NCBI RefSeq assembly: GCF_047495875.1
Contig: NC_092458.1
Coordinates: 109,975,727 to 110,039,726 of the forward strand
Source: Pithys albifrons albifrons
Lineage: Eukaryota; Chordata; Aves; Passeriformes; Thamnophilidae
Reading direction: 5' to 3'
Length of the DNA: 64,000 nucleotides
Below the pieces are notes generated by a model. It was not told the origin of the DNA. It worked only from the letters and a program-made list of their open reading frames with translations, and did not search any database. Each line of letters opens with the position of its first letter. The first letter of the stretch is position 1. The translations under genes were made by a program, and so were the position numbers. Positions 1 to 11,300 of the stretch are shown one piece after another.

Positions 1-567
1 AAACATGGAAAGTGGAGCAAGATTTATTTTTTAAAACAGACATTTCTTTTCTAAGCAAATCAGCACCTACACCTTTTTAGAGAGAATATGAATTGAACAC
101 AGGACTTTTGAGTCAGTAAGCTCAGAGGATGTGATCCATTGTTCTTCTGAGCTCATATTCTCTCTGCTGAATTATTGGCTTTGCAGCAATGTCACTACTG
201 GCAAAAACATCTTAGCAGGAAAACTTACCAGTGTGCATGAATATTAGAACTTGAGATGCCAGGGAAAACAGTAGCCTGGAAGCAAAGGGAAAGCACTGCT
301 TTCTTCCTACAATACACACGGAAAATTGGTAAGGAAGAGGGCTGGAGAATATATACATTACCAGATCCGTGTCTCTATTTCCACACAGGAGTGCCCTCAT
401 GTTTTCTGCCCCAGCACAGGGAGATCCACTGTGAAACCACAATTTGAGATGTGTGCTACAAGGCCACCTTCTGCCCAATTTACAATAATTTTTGACTCAC
501 TTCTCAGAGTTCAGTGCACAGTGAGTAAAAATATCACAGAACGAGTCAAATTGAAAGGCACTACAGT
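1..567. other. Non-coding stretch, nothing recognised
   Basis: AT-rich single-copy-looking sequence. The overlapping short open frames resemble no protein known to me, and no repeat ends or RNA folds stand out. The CR1 fragment begins at its right edge. Confidence 0.6.
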
Positions 568-822
568 GAGTTATCTGGTCCAACCTCCCTGCTCAAGCAG
601 GGCCATCCTACAGCACATTGCACAGGATTGCATCCAAATGGTTCCTGAATATCTCCAGTGAGGGAGACTCCTCAGCCTCTTCATTGTGCAGGTCACCGGC
701 ACAATAAAGAAGTTCTTCCTCATATTCACATGGAATTTCATCAGTTTCTGCCCCCATTGCCACTTGTCCTGTTACTTGGCACCACCGAGAAGGGCCTGGC
801 TCCATCCTCTTGGCACCTCCAA
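568..822 (-). mobile_element. CR1 LINE fragment, 3' coding end
   Basis: This is a 5'-truncated piece of a CR1 (chicken repeat 1) non-LTR retrotransposon on the minus strand. CR1 encodes an endonuclease and reverse transcriptase, and only the last part of that frame remains. The plus strand carries the familiar reverse-complement CR1 phrases: a segment reading 'ctggtccaacctccctgctc' near 575 and a 'tcctgttacttggcaccacc' segment near 766-785. Translated on the minus strand, residues such as SPSLEIF followed by a HLDAILCN-like stretch match the CR1 C-terminus as I remember it. The frame is broken just before this, where a deletion or shift replaces the usual WNRLPREVV region. The expected octamer tail is absent, so the copy is truncated at the 3' side too. 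It is an inactive fossil; the subfamily cannot be assigned by eye. Confidence 0.85.
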
Positions 823-3514
823 ATATATCCCTAAAGAATTAGTAACGTACGCAGCCTTGTTTGACTTCCCTTTCAGCTGCTGAAATAAGATACTGATTTT
901 CTCTAAGTGTACGTAGATGGATGTCTAGAGCTTGTGAACAGCCAAATGTGGCACTTGTGGGATAATTGTCGGTGTTGCAAGGCAAACAAGAAGCTGCAGA
1001 GCACTGGACAGTGACAGTGCTTGTCTAAAATTCAGTTAAGGATCCACTGTTCTTAGTAAGAAGGCAAATCCATCTGGAGAGTTTCCAATAGAATGGGCAT
1101 CTCCATCACATATATCATCATCACAAAGTGACAATGTATTGAAGAAAGATGTCAGTACACCTAAAAACACAAGGCTAGAGGAAAAATGGCAAAATAAAAT
1201 TTGCTGTATCTTATTGGAGCTTGGCCAATCTTTTAGCAGGAAACTAACAAATATTACATAATTATTGAAATATTTAACTGTATCTACTCTGGTATTGAAG
1301 GCAAATACAAAGCATTCATTCTTTTAGAAACTTTTTCCCCAGTAGCTTAAGATATTTTTGTGAATTTGAAATCTTGTCTGTTCATTATTTTTGGTCTGTA
1401 GGTAATCCACAGCTAATCAGAGTGGCCTGAATTGGAAGGGACTTTAATAATCTGAGAGTAGAATTTATATCTGGAAACTGAGTGCCTTTGTTTTGACTGA
1501 ACTTGTGTGATATTCCTGTTGCCTGTGGATATTCAGCACACCATCACTGCTAGACATTTTAGCATGACTAGTTCAAATGCCATTTTGAGTTATTTTTCTC
1601 TTATGGTCATTTTTTTTTTGTTTATGTAAGGCTGTGATCATCAAAACCCAAAAGGAACATGAAATTACTGAGCATGTTTTTTTACCAACTTGCCAAAATA
1701 TTCCCTGAAATGTTTTTAAGCATTCACTGGCAGACAGCAGTGCCTTTGTATCAAGTAGCACTGTTTCCCATGGGATCAGAACAGTTGCTGGACCTTGCCT
1801 CTGCCTAATCTCTTCAGCGCACAGTCTTTCTGAGTGACGGGGCTCTGCCCACACTTTACTGTAGCAGAACTCCCCTGAGACACTGTCCTTTGAAACTGAT
1901 GAGCCTGTGGCCTCCCATATTCTTTATTTCTGAATATAAATCTCCTTCTCATAAGTGTCTCCCTTAAATGTCTGGACTTCAGTACATTTAATTTTTCCTA
2001 GTTTGAGTGTCCAACCCCTACCTGTTTTTGTTGGAGCCCAAAGAGACATAGCCTTGTTTCTAACCTCTAACACAGTAAGCCATGGGATGACTTGCCTCTG
2101 CATGGCACTTCTCTCCAGCGTGCAATGACTTGCACTATTTTACAGAAGAAAGCAAAATGTTTCTCCATCTGTAGTTTGGTGTAAAATTTATGCACTCCAA
2201 TACATGAAGTAAGTCATTTGCCAATAGTATGCCAAGCAGCATTGCCAAGAGTCACAGGCCCCCCACTTGGAAACCATTGTGTTTTTCGCTGCTGCTCTGG
2301 GGAGGCAGACACCAATCTCCTTCCCAGGCTGGGTTGGCCCTGAGTTTGGATTGTGAAACTTAAAACTGGAAAGCAGGGCTGTAAACTGGAGAAAGGCAAA
2401 GTAACTCATTCCTCAGCTAACAATTCCACCATTTCTCTTTCCATAATTCTTGATAAAGTCTTGGAAATGTTCCCAATCACAGTCTGCCTCCCTATTTCCT
2501 TGATTCTTCAATAAATTTCAAGCAAATTTACCATAAAAACATTAAGCAGTTGAAGTGAGATATGTGCAACATTCATGAAGCAGTTGTTCCCTCAAGTTCT
2601 GGCAAAGTCAGAGGCATTTACCCTGCTGGTGAGCTTTCACTCAGCATAAGGAAGGATCTCTTTATGAGTTGTTTGAGAAACCTAAGGCTGTTTATTTTAA
2701 CTACTGCACTAACAAAAAATGATTTTTTATATTGGAATGATTCTTGGTAGTATTATAGATGGCAAAAAGGGATTTTTTTTTTTGGCAGACCTGATCCTTC
2801 GGCCACCCTAGGCAGCCATCTTCTGTTTGTCCCTTCTCAAAGAAACATCTGTAGGAGAAGTAGTAGCAGTCTGAAGGCTCAGAAGAGTTCTCAAGGCACA
2901 GCTCACAGATAAGCCACTTTACTGTAGTTCATTTCCTAATCTACTTCATGCCGCTCTACAGCATTATTCATTCTTCTCACCCTCAGGACTTCAATTTTTT
3001 TCAACCCGCCACTGAGAAAGGCAAGTTACAGACCTTATTTAATCCTGACGAGCAAGGATGTTAATTGGGTTGAAAATGGTAATGATGCATCTAATTCTGT
3101 CTTATCTGCACTGCTCATCCTGCTCTCAGGACACCTGAGTGCACCTGCATCCCAGAGCAGAGGCTCCAACATGTATTTTCCTGCATTACACTCAGCTCCT
3201 CCTTTGACCTGTTATCAATGGCACATTACCCAGCACATCAGAAGTGAATCCCACAATATTTCTTCTCATTCTGTTTTTCAGTAAGAGCAGGTATATGGTC
3301 AAGACATTTTTTATATTTATTGCCTCAGTTAAAGCATAATTAGTTCCATGAAAAGGAAGGGGATTAGCCACCTCCACTTTAGCTGAAACCTCTGTCACCT
3401 TTACATTTCAGACTTCTTCAGCTCTTTCAATTACCAGTCAAGGAGAGGTTTAAGGCTGAAGTATAATAATACTTGCAATTACTAGTAAATAGCATTTTAC
3501 AGCATTAACTAGTC
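823..3514. other. Non-coding stretch with one possible CR1 end
   Basis: AT-rich sequence with only short open frames (up to about 93 codons) and short poly-T runs near 1612 and 2770. Apart from the possible CR1 end at 1398-1445, listed separately, I see no repeat boundary, RNA gene or credible exon. Confidence 0.55.
1398..1445 (-). mobile_element. Possible short CR1 3'-end remnant
   Basis: A stretch of about 35 bases, with 'gtggcctgaattggaaggga' at its core, aligns by eye with the reverse complement of the CR1 3' untranslated end (GGCCTGGGTTGGAAGGGACC in typical avian copies). The similarity fades after about 1440 and the octamer tail before it is not clean. It is short enough that chance resemblance is possible. 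Confidence 0.35.
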
Positions 3515-3645
3515 TGTCCTTACTACATCCATTTCAGGCAGGCAAATGAATGGTATTATCCTCATTTTACAAACACATTGATTAAGTGACTTAACTAAAG
3601 GCCACACATCAATTTCAATGTCAGTGCCAAGATTAGCACAGAGAA
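3515..3645 (-). mobile_element. Ancient MIR-type (CORE) SINE fragment
   Basis: The plus strand reads like the reverse complement of the MIR SINE core and 3' half. In order it has a 'ggtattatcctcattttaca' segment (3552-3571), then 'ttaagtgacttaactaaagg' (3583-3602) followed by a CACACATC-like stretch. In MIR these correspond to the conserved phrases 'tgtaaaatggggataata' and 'gaccttgggcaagttactta' on the other strand. MIR is a tRNA-derived SINE that spread in early amniotes or before, so the copy would be far older than the CR1 and LTR insertions here. Divergence is high, as expected. The order and spacing of the two blocks are what persuade me. A chance match or a related CORE-SINE is the alternative. 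Confidence 0.6.
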
Positions 3646-6600
3646 ACTTCTGCATTGCAGGCACAGAAAATAGTGATCTGCATTATTAAGCCCACCCCTG
3701 CCCTCCCAAGAAACAAACAATCATTTCTTGCTGTTCAGTCTAGAGAGCGTTTACCCTCCTCACATCCCCCATATGCTCTGTCCAGCTGTGAAGCTGCTCC
3801 TTGCTGATGGCTCAGAATGGTTTCCAAGTGTGTCTGTAATGTGGGAAGCTTTTCTATCTGCCTCCTGCCTCTAACACAAGGATTGGAAAGCATTGCCTGG
3901 AGAACCTGCAAAACTCACACATTGGTGCATGAGCATGTGGAGGCAGAGGATGAGGGAAAGGAAAGGGGCTCCTGCTGCTCTTCGAAGGCAATGTGAAGAT
4001 GGACAATGATATGAGGACACAGCAGGGGCAGGATTTGGTAAAATTTAGGATGATCTCTTAAGATCTCATTTGAAGAGACTTTTTCCCTCTCCAACCAAGC
4101 AAATTTTTCAATTTAAAGTTGTGTACAACAGGCACAATTCTCTTTTCTGTTGCTGTTATAGTTACTGTTTGGAAACTGTGATAAGTGTAATGGTAGCACT
4201 GGAAGTTGGGTCTTCAGCTCTAAAATGAAGTACCATCTCTAGTCCTCAGTCTGGTGGGCTACAGGGTGCATTGCTCTGTTGTAAAACTCCAGTTTTTAAA
4301 TTTGGAAGGAGTTTTGGATTTGATCTCTGTTGTCTGGTTTAGATAGACTGGCTGTGTTCAATACCTAACTGATGAGTAACAGACCTTACTGCATGCATGA
4401 ATGTACAGCAAGTGACATCACACCATGAAAAAATCTGTCAAACCATACTGAGTTTCTAATGGTAAAAACCTGCTCTGCTAACAGGCAATTATTTCTAAGG
4501 AAGAATATATGGTGGCTATGTTTGTTTCCTCTCCAGAACAAGTCTCTCTACCTGGAAAAACAAAAGAATCAAGAAAGTCAGTACAGCACTTTTAGCAGCT
4601 AATCAAGGCCATCTATGTGTAAGGGTGACAAGGTTTTGTTCTGATTTAGGTACAGGTCACAAGATCTTCTTGACTCAACTTCTAAATATGACAGAAAATC
4701 AAAATAATCGTAAATCTTTCGAACCTCAGTCCTACAGTTCATCAGGAGATTCACAAATCTGCCACTGAAGTCCACAGTGTCATTTGCCAACACCTGAATT
4801 TGACCTAGTCATTGAAGCTGATACTGTGCCAATGTCTGAAAGCAGATACATTGAAAAACTGTCGAGCATTTATGATAGATACTGGTATTTCAGACCAGAC
4901 TCCCAGGCGATGAATTATATTCTTAATAAGCATACTTGACAAAGTTAAATTTAGAAGTAGAATTTGAACTAGTTGCCAAGTTTCTAACTGAAGGTCATTT
5001 ATGCCCTTTTTTTTTAAACCCATGTGCCTGTAGAGACTCAGAGGAAATGTGTGAACTTACCTTCAAAATACCTCAAATATTAACCATATGAATTATGCAT
5101 CTGCCTTTTTCTGTCTTTTAAAAGATTATTTCTTGCTTAAAACTAACAACATTCAATTTATTGCTTGTGAGTCACCTGTAGATAGCAGTATCAGAATTAT
5201 TCAATAGGTTTATGCCTGTCAGAATTTTATATTAACTCCATCATTCACTAACAGCAAAAAAATAAAGCATTCCTCTGAACGAATGCTTAAGTATGTGTAT
5301 TTTCTTGTCAGTTCATTGGCGTGTCTTCTGTGCAACTCTAGCGCATGCCCTTCCACCTCAGAATTATTAAGGTGTCATATACAGAAGGGAAAAGTTTAGC
5401 TGCATTAAACTGTGATAGAGGGTTAATCTCGTGTAGCAAAAAATCAAAACATGGCTGAATGGCCAAAGATGTGACTATGTGTTCTGAAGCCTGATAAATA
5501 TTGTATCATGCCATAATTTAAGATGCTTAAGGGCTTCACAACCTTAATTGCATTTTAATCATGGCAACTCTGTTCAATTATGGACTCTGGCTTCTTCAAA
5601 AATAAAAGCACTTCAGTCTTTGAGAAGATATTGTGGTACATCTCACTTGCAAGGCTGCTGCCCTGTTGTCTTCAGTGGTGGTTCAGGGTGCTATGAATGC
5701 AATGCAAAACCTTCTGCATTGGGAAAAAAACCCAATGTAACTGAAAATACAATCAAGAATAAAACAAGAGTTAGTAATATGACAGATAAATAATGAAAGT
5801 GCTTTCAGGAAAATGACATTCTCTTGAGCTTGCATGTTCTACAGAGCCAGAAGCATCTGGTCCTTCCTGAGGTGCATTACACAGCACTGTGGGCATCTCA
5901 TTTGAGGTTGATCCTCAGCTAATACCACTGCTGAAAAGGAATTTTCTTATAGTTCTTTCTGTTTTGTAATTTATTTTACTGAGCTTCTCATAAACTCTGT
6001 ACTCCGTCCTTGCTAAAAGGAATTAATGATTTTGACTAGGCACTTCAACTTCAATCTACTAAAGCACTTAGAGGCATGCCTGTGCCTGTCCTCTGAAACT
6101 TTTAACAGTCTCATTGCCTTTGGTGAAACTTCTCACATTATTAGAGTCCCAGGCATGCTTTAGTGTTGCACTAGATTAAGTCTTCAGCCATTTTTCCTTT
6201 CTTTGCATTTATTTCTATGACCTAGCTTCTTAAATCTCTAGTGGGTCGATGATACTTCAGAATTTTATCATGTTTTTGGCTCAGTTTTCTTACTGAAAAC
6301 TTTGCAGATAACTTGTCTCTTTCATTTGCTTCCAGAATCCACTCATGATTTTAATAAATATCTCAAGTCACAGTGTGTAATGACATGAAATATTTAGTAG
6401 TGCTTTCAAAAGGAGCTAAAATTACCTAGTGAACATAAAGTCTGGGGCAAAAAGCCTTATTTTCACTTTCAGAAGTCCTTAGAAACAAAAGTATTATGTT
6501 TGTCCAGAAACACAATTTCTGCAGGAACTGTGGGTGAAATTCTCTTTTCTTTCCATGCGCAAGAAGTCAGGGTAGCTGATCAAAACGCTCCCTTGTGGCC

Positions 6601-6848
6601 TTAAAAATCTCTGATGAATATTGAAGCAACAGATCAATGATATGTTATCTTTATTTCAAAAGAACAATCCTCTGTGATCATTACTGCTGTGCTAGCTGAT
6701 CATTTTAAATTAACATAACGCAAAACAATTTCACTAAATCAATTTATATTCTCATCTCCAGAGCTTCATTTTTAAATATGGAAACAGTGGAGGCAGAAAA
6801 TGGGTATTTGCAGGCAGAAGGTGCCTTATATTTCCCAACCAACACGTC
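3646..6848. other. Non-coding stretch, nothing recognised
   Basis: AT-rich, with short unrelated open frames (longest about 81 codons near 5548-5793, no family recognised). Small CpG-bearing pockets sit near 5317-5345 and 6556-6585. These are uncommon in this CpG-poor background but too short to interpret. Confidence 0.55.
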
Positions 6849-7893
6849 TGTTGTGGGTTGACCACGGCTGGATGCCAGATGCCCACCAGAGCTTCTCTAT
6901 CACTCCCCTCCTCAGCTAAAAAGGGATAAGACAATATAACTAAAGGTTTATGGGTGGGATAAGGGCAGGAAGAGGGCACTCACCGACTATCATCAGGGGC
7001 AAAACAGATTCAGCTTGGGGAATCTGGTTTGATTTACTGCAAATGTCCTACAGAGTAGGACAATGAGACATAAAACCTAATCTTAAAGCACATTCACCCC
7101 ATGCTTCCCTTCTTCCCAGGCTCCACTTCACTCCCACTTTTCTCTACCTCTTCTTCCCCAGTGGTGCAGGATGGTGGGGGAATGGGGACTGAAGGCAGTT
7201 CATCACAGGTTGTCTCTGCCACTCCTTTCTCCTCAGGGGGAGGACTCCTCAACACTCTCCCCCTCCTCCTGTGTGGGGTCCTTCCCATAGGAGACAATCC
7301 TTCACAAGCTTCTTCAATGTGCATCCTTCCCATGGGCTGCAGTTCTTCACGAACTATTCCAGTGTGAATGCTTCCCATGGGATGCAGTCCTTCAGGAAGA
7401 GGCTTCTCCAGAGTGGGGTCACAAGTCCTGCCGGCAAACCTACTCCAGTGTGGGTTCCTCTCTCCACAGGACCCTGCTCCAACATGGACTTCCTATGGAG
7501 CCACAGCCTCCTCCAGGCATCCTCCTGCTCCAGTGTGGGGTCCTCCATGGGCTACAGGTTGATCACTGCGCTCCTGTGTACCTCCAAGGGCTGCTGGGGT
7601 ACAGCTGCCCCACCATGGTCTACACCATGGTCTGCAGGAGAACCTCAGAGCACCTCCTGCCCCTCATAGTTCATTGATCTGGGGGTCTGCAGGGCACTTC
7701 CTCTCACATATTCTCACTCCTCTCTCTGGCTGTCACTGCACATGACCACTGTCACTGGTGGGCTCAGCCTTCCAGTGGTGGGTCTGTCTCAGAGCCGCCT
7801 GGCATCAGCGGTGTCAGACACAGGTGAAGCTTCCAGAAGATTCTCACAAAAGCCACTCCTGCTGCCAGAACCTTGCCATGCAAACCCAATACA
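6849..7893 (-). mobile_element. Solo LTR of a songbird endogenous retrovirus
   Basis: This roughly 1.05-kb unit begins on the plus strand with TGTTGTGGGTTGACC at 6849 and ends with AAACCCAATACA at 7893, so it has the TG...CA termini of a retroviral LTR. Both ends resemble an LTR group I remember as abundant in passerines, though I cannot give the subfamily name with certainty. In copies I recall, the AATAAA-type polyadenylation region lies near the TGGTGGG end, which places the real element on the minus strand. No gag, pol or env frame adjoins either side, so this is a solo LTR left by recombination. Exact 5-bp target duplications are not evident, which suggests age or my end call being off by a few bases. 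The open frames inside, including one of 132 codons, come from internal GC-rich tandem units and are not genes. Confidence 0.8.
7272..7575 (-). repeat. Tandem units inside the solo LTR
   Basis: Within the LTR a degenerate unit recurs. Each copy opens on the plus strand with TGTGGGGTCC or a variant and closes with CTCCAG or TTCCAG. Starts are visible near 7272, 7318, 7363, 7412, 7449 and 7534, so units run from about 37 to 85 bases. Most carry a central CCCATGGGVTGCAGTCCTTC-like core. The units are diverged from each other and so were probably part of the LTR before it inserted. Confidence 0.65.
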
Positions 7894-8162
7894 CCTTCCA
7901 TTATCTCACAGTGCTTTTCAAATAAATGACTTCATGTAACTCACAACTTTTAAAGGGATTTGAAGGTTATTGCTTTCCATTCCTTTCCAAGTAGATTGGA
8001 TACTAAAAATAAAATGTAATGACTCAGAGCTTACCTTTCCTGAATCTAGAGCTGAAATGGTAAGTATTTAATAAGGGAAACTCTCTTCCCCAAAGTTTTT
8101 TTCTTCTTTGTCTTTCTCTGCAATAAAAAGCAAAATTAATTTCCAAGCACAGAGCTGTGCAG

Positions 8163-8318
8163 GTACCACACTCACGGATAATCATGTTTCCATCGTATAG
8201 ATGCACAATTCCCATCCGACAAAAACATGCGAGGATTTTTACTGATGATAATAACCCCAATAAAAACAGTGAGAAAATAGTTGAAGAGGTACTATTCACT
8301 GTTGAAGAAATCACCTAG
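8163..8318 (+). other. CpG-retaining block; exon-like or conserved non-coding candidate
   Basis: This short block keeps four CpGs between 8175 and 8232 inside AT-rich, CpG-poor sequence. It is open on both strands. On the plus strand, an acceptor-like AG at 8161-8162 is followed by 51 open codons with a polar, charged end (VEEVLFTVEEIT) and a TAG at 8316-8318; part of a pyrimidine-rich tract lies about 40-60 bases upstream. On the minus strand, a 66-base segment (8241 down to 8176) lies between a TTATCATCAG acceptor-like site and a GTGAGT donor-like site, and two of its frames are open with lengths divisible by three. I do not recognise any of the possible peptides. It could be a coding or lncRNA exon, a conserved regulatory element, or chance. 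Confidence 0.3.
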
Positions 8319-11300
8319 ATATATAATCTTTCCCTTCATGCAATGCCATGGCTAAATGGAATGAAAAAGCCTGTTACCATATACTTTATTGTCTTGATAT
8401 CACTGGAACACCAGCAAACATGATGCACATATATGTATTATGCAGATTACAGTAGATATTTAAAGAATATATATGATATACATATAAAATTAATATTCAT
8501 GTACTCAAGAGCAGTGGGCACAGTGCAGCATTTGTCCTTTAGCTTGCTCTTCAAACAGAGAAAAAGACAAAGGCATAAGGCTTTCTTTGCAAGGTCTGAA
8601 TAGTTGAATATAATTTGTTTCTAATTCAGATTGTTAAAAGACATTTACTTAGAAGAAAAACCTGTTAGGAGGAAACAGATGATGTTTTGTGCATGACCAA
8701 GTGAACAAAAGAATCTTTTTAGCAGGATCCATCATCCCAAGCAGATGCTGCAGCACCTTTGGAAAATATCTCTCAGAATAGCACAATATCTTTGGCTCAA
8801 GGTAAGAGAGAAAAAAGGGTGTGCAAGCAGGGAGAAATGTGAATAGGGAGTACAAGGGAGCAAGTATGAATAAAACTGCCAAGCTGGATATTTCGACTCC
8901 CTCTCCAATCATCTTCCCACACTGTCAGATCCACACAGGCCTCAGCTCAGATCCTCAGTCTCTGAATGATTTTGAAGACACTTTTTTTTTCCTTTAAGAT
9001 GAGAAAATAATATTTTGTAGAAACTACCTGGCATAGAAACACCAAGCCTCCACAAATCTTTATTGATCCTAACAGCTCCCTGCCAAAAGCAAATGCACAT
9101 ATCGTATGCACCACAGGTCCAAAGGAGTTCTTAAAACAACTTATAAATAGGAAATAGCCAGGGTGTTCTCTAGACCTCACTTCTCCATTAGGAGATAACA
9201 TGAGCTGGGTTGGGGGTTATCTCAATTCAAGAGCCCCTGGGGCTCAGATTACCTTCCCTGCTCCTTATGTGGCCTTCCCACGGCAGCACAACCACAGTGG
9301 AGCTGAGGTGTGGAAAGTGCTCTCAGATTGCTCAGTAAGTGCACACAACTCAGAGGCCGATGGTGCCCATCATGTGCTAATCCAGCTTGCTGTCCTCAAC
9401 AAAATCAAGTAAAGCAAAATGCACCCTAAAAATCCTCACTGCAGTATAAACTGATTTTCCCCTCGTGCTCCATGACTACTGAAAGAAGACATTATCATTA
9501 TCCTTTTGCTCTGCAAAGTACAAGAAAATACTTTCTGCCAGTCGCATTAAGACAGAGATTTCTCTCTTTTGAAAAGCAGCTAACAGAGTACATCAGTAGT
9601 AAAAGACACAGCAGAGTCCACAAATATGTGTACATGGCCACTGTGTGACATACTGGAGATCACTTTATATTACCACTTCGGCATCTGGTTTGATAAGCAG
9701 AGATAGCTGATGTTCCATTTCTGAAGCTGAATTACCGGAGCAACCAGCTTTAAAGCTGTCTTAAGGATATCTGCACTCACCTGCAGTTCACATATCTCAG
9801 AGGTACGTTATGGGTGATGCCATGGCTACTTTTCAGATTTTTAATTGCTTCCCCTCAAATATACTAGAACTGGAATTGTAATGATCTGCTCTGGTTCAGA
9901 CCTTTTCTAAACAAGTAAATTTGCATCCAGGATTAGATTTTACTTTAAATTTGACAATGGACAATCTATGAAGTTCACAAAGAGATCTGGATTTCCTTAA
10001 AGTTCTCATATAATTGAATGGTTTAGAGATTATTTCTAGTTCAAATCAATTTCTCAGTACCTTGTGCTGCAAGCATTCTTTACATTTTGCTTTCCAAACA
10101 TTGTTAAGGTGAAACAAACACAAATAAAGTCTTCATAAAGGGATAAAATATACAATTTTCTTAAAAATACATTTGCATCACAAGACTCCTGTTGCCTTGG
10201 GAAGGCTGAGTGGAAGGAAGATGCAATTTTTAATTAGTTGGCTGCTTTTACCAAAGCATGGTAGGAAAACAAGATGTTTACAAGCTTTACTTTTCTAACC
10301 TGATTTTCTCTGCATTTTGGGGAGGGCAAGAGGAAGCTTAGAGAGTGTTAGAAGGACCCAGGAGGAACAGTCTTAATGGAACACTTATAGCTTCATTTTA
10401 CCCATCAAATGGTTTCAGCCTAGGTTATATCTTTTGGATCTGTATTCCTTGGCTAGGAATCTAACATTTAATTTCTTTAATCTCTCCCAAGACAGAGTAA
10501 TGATGTTACCAAACCCTTTCAAACCTTGTGAACTACTCACAACAATATTATTAGTGTTATTACTTTTACTCTTCCTTACAAAAAAAAATGGGTGATTTGG
10601 GAGTCCAGGCATGAAAGTCAAAGTGTCAGGGGTACTCAGGGGTACTGCTGTTTTCTTCTGCAGGCTCAATAGCCACTCTGTGAGCTGAAGAGAAGACTTG
10701 GTTCTTGTATTCCCAGACTGAAAATTTTCATTGGTGCTAATTAAATAGAGTGCATGGCTCCGGGTTATGGCAAATCACATATCAGTCATGGTCTATTGTT
10801 GTTGATTGTTTTCGTTGTTTAGCTGTTTGAAATTTGTGTGTTTAAGACATGTAGGACAGGTGCAACAAATTTTGGAAGACTCTTCTGCATCACCAAGCAT
10901 ACTTACTACTTTACCTCTTCAAGAAAGTAGTACCATATCTCATTATGTCCTTGTGCAAAATCCAAGAAAAAAGATGGCATTTCATTTATGAAATTGCACC
11001 ACTCCCTTTTCCCTCCCAGCAGCCTACCACTTGCCCTGCCTCCTGGACCAACTTGAGAACAAACTGGGTGACTACACACTTGCTGAAGTGCATTGGTTTG
11101 TGTTGTCCTGTCAGGAACTTAATTCCACAGCATCCCATGCTACCAGCACGAGCATGTCATTGCAATTTAACAAGCATTTTGTTGGTGTGTTCTATGTCTC
11201 ATTAAAGTCTCATCTCCTTAGCCAATACCATATGATCCTCATCTGTAACAAAGCTCTTAAATGCAATGAAAAAGGCATAATCACAATTGAGAAAGTAACT

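Noticed and set aside
7272..7575. CRISPR-like repeat array
   Set aside because: Units vary in length and sequence with no constant repeat and spacer pattern, and the context is a bird LTR.
7271..7669. 132-codon open frame as a protein gene
   Set aside because: It lies wholly inside a solo LTR and is made of the LTR's tandem units, with overlapping frames on both strands.
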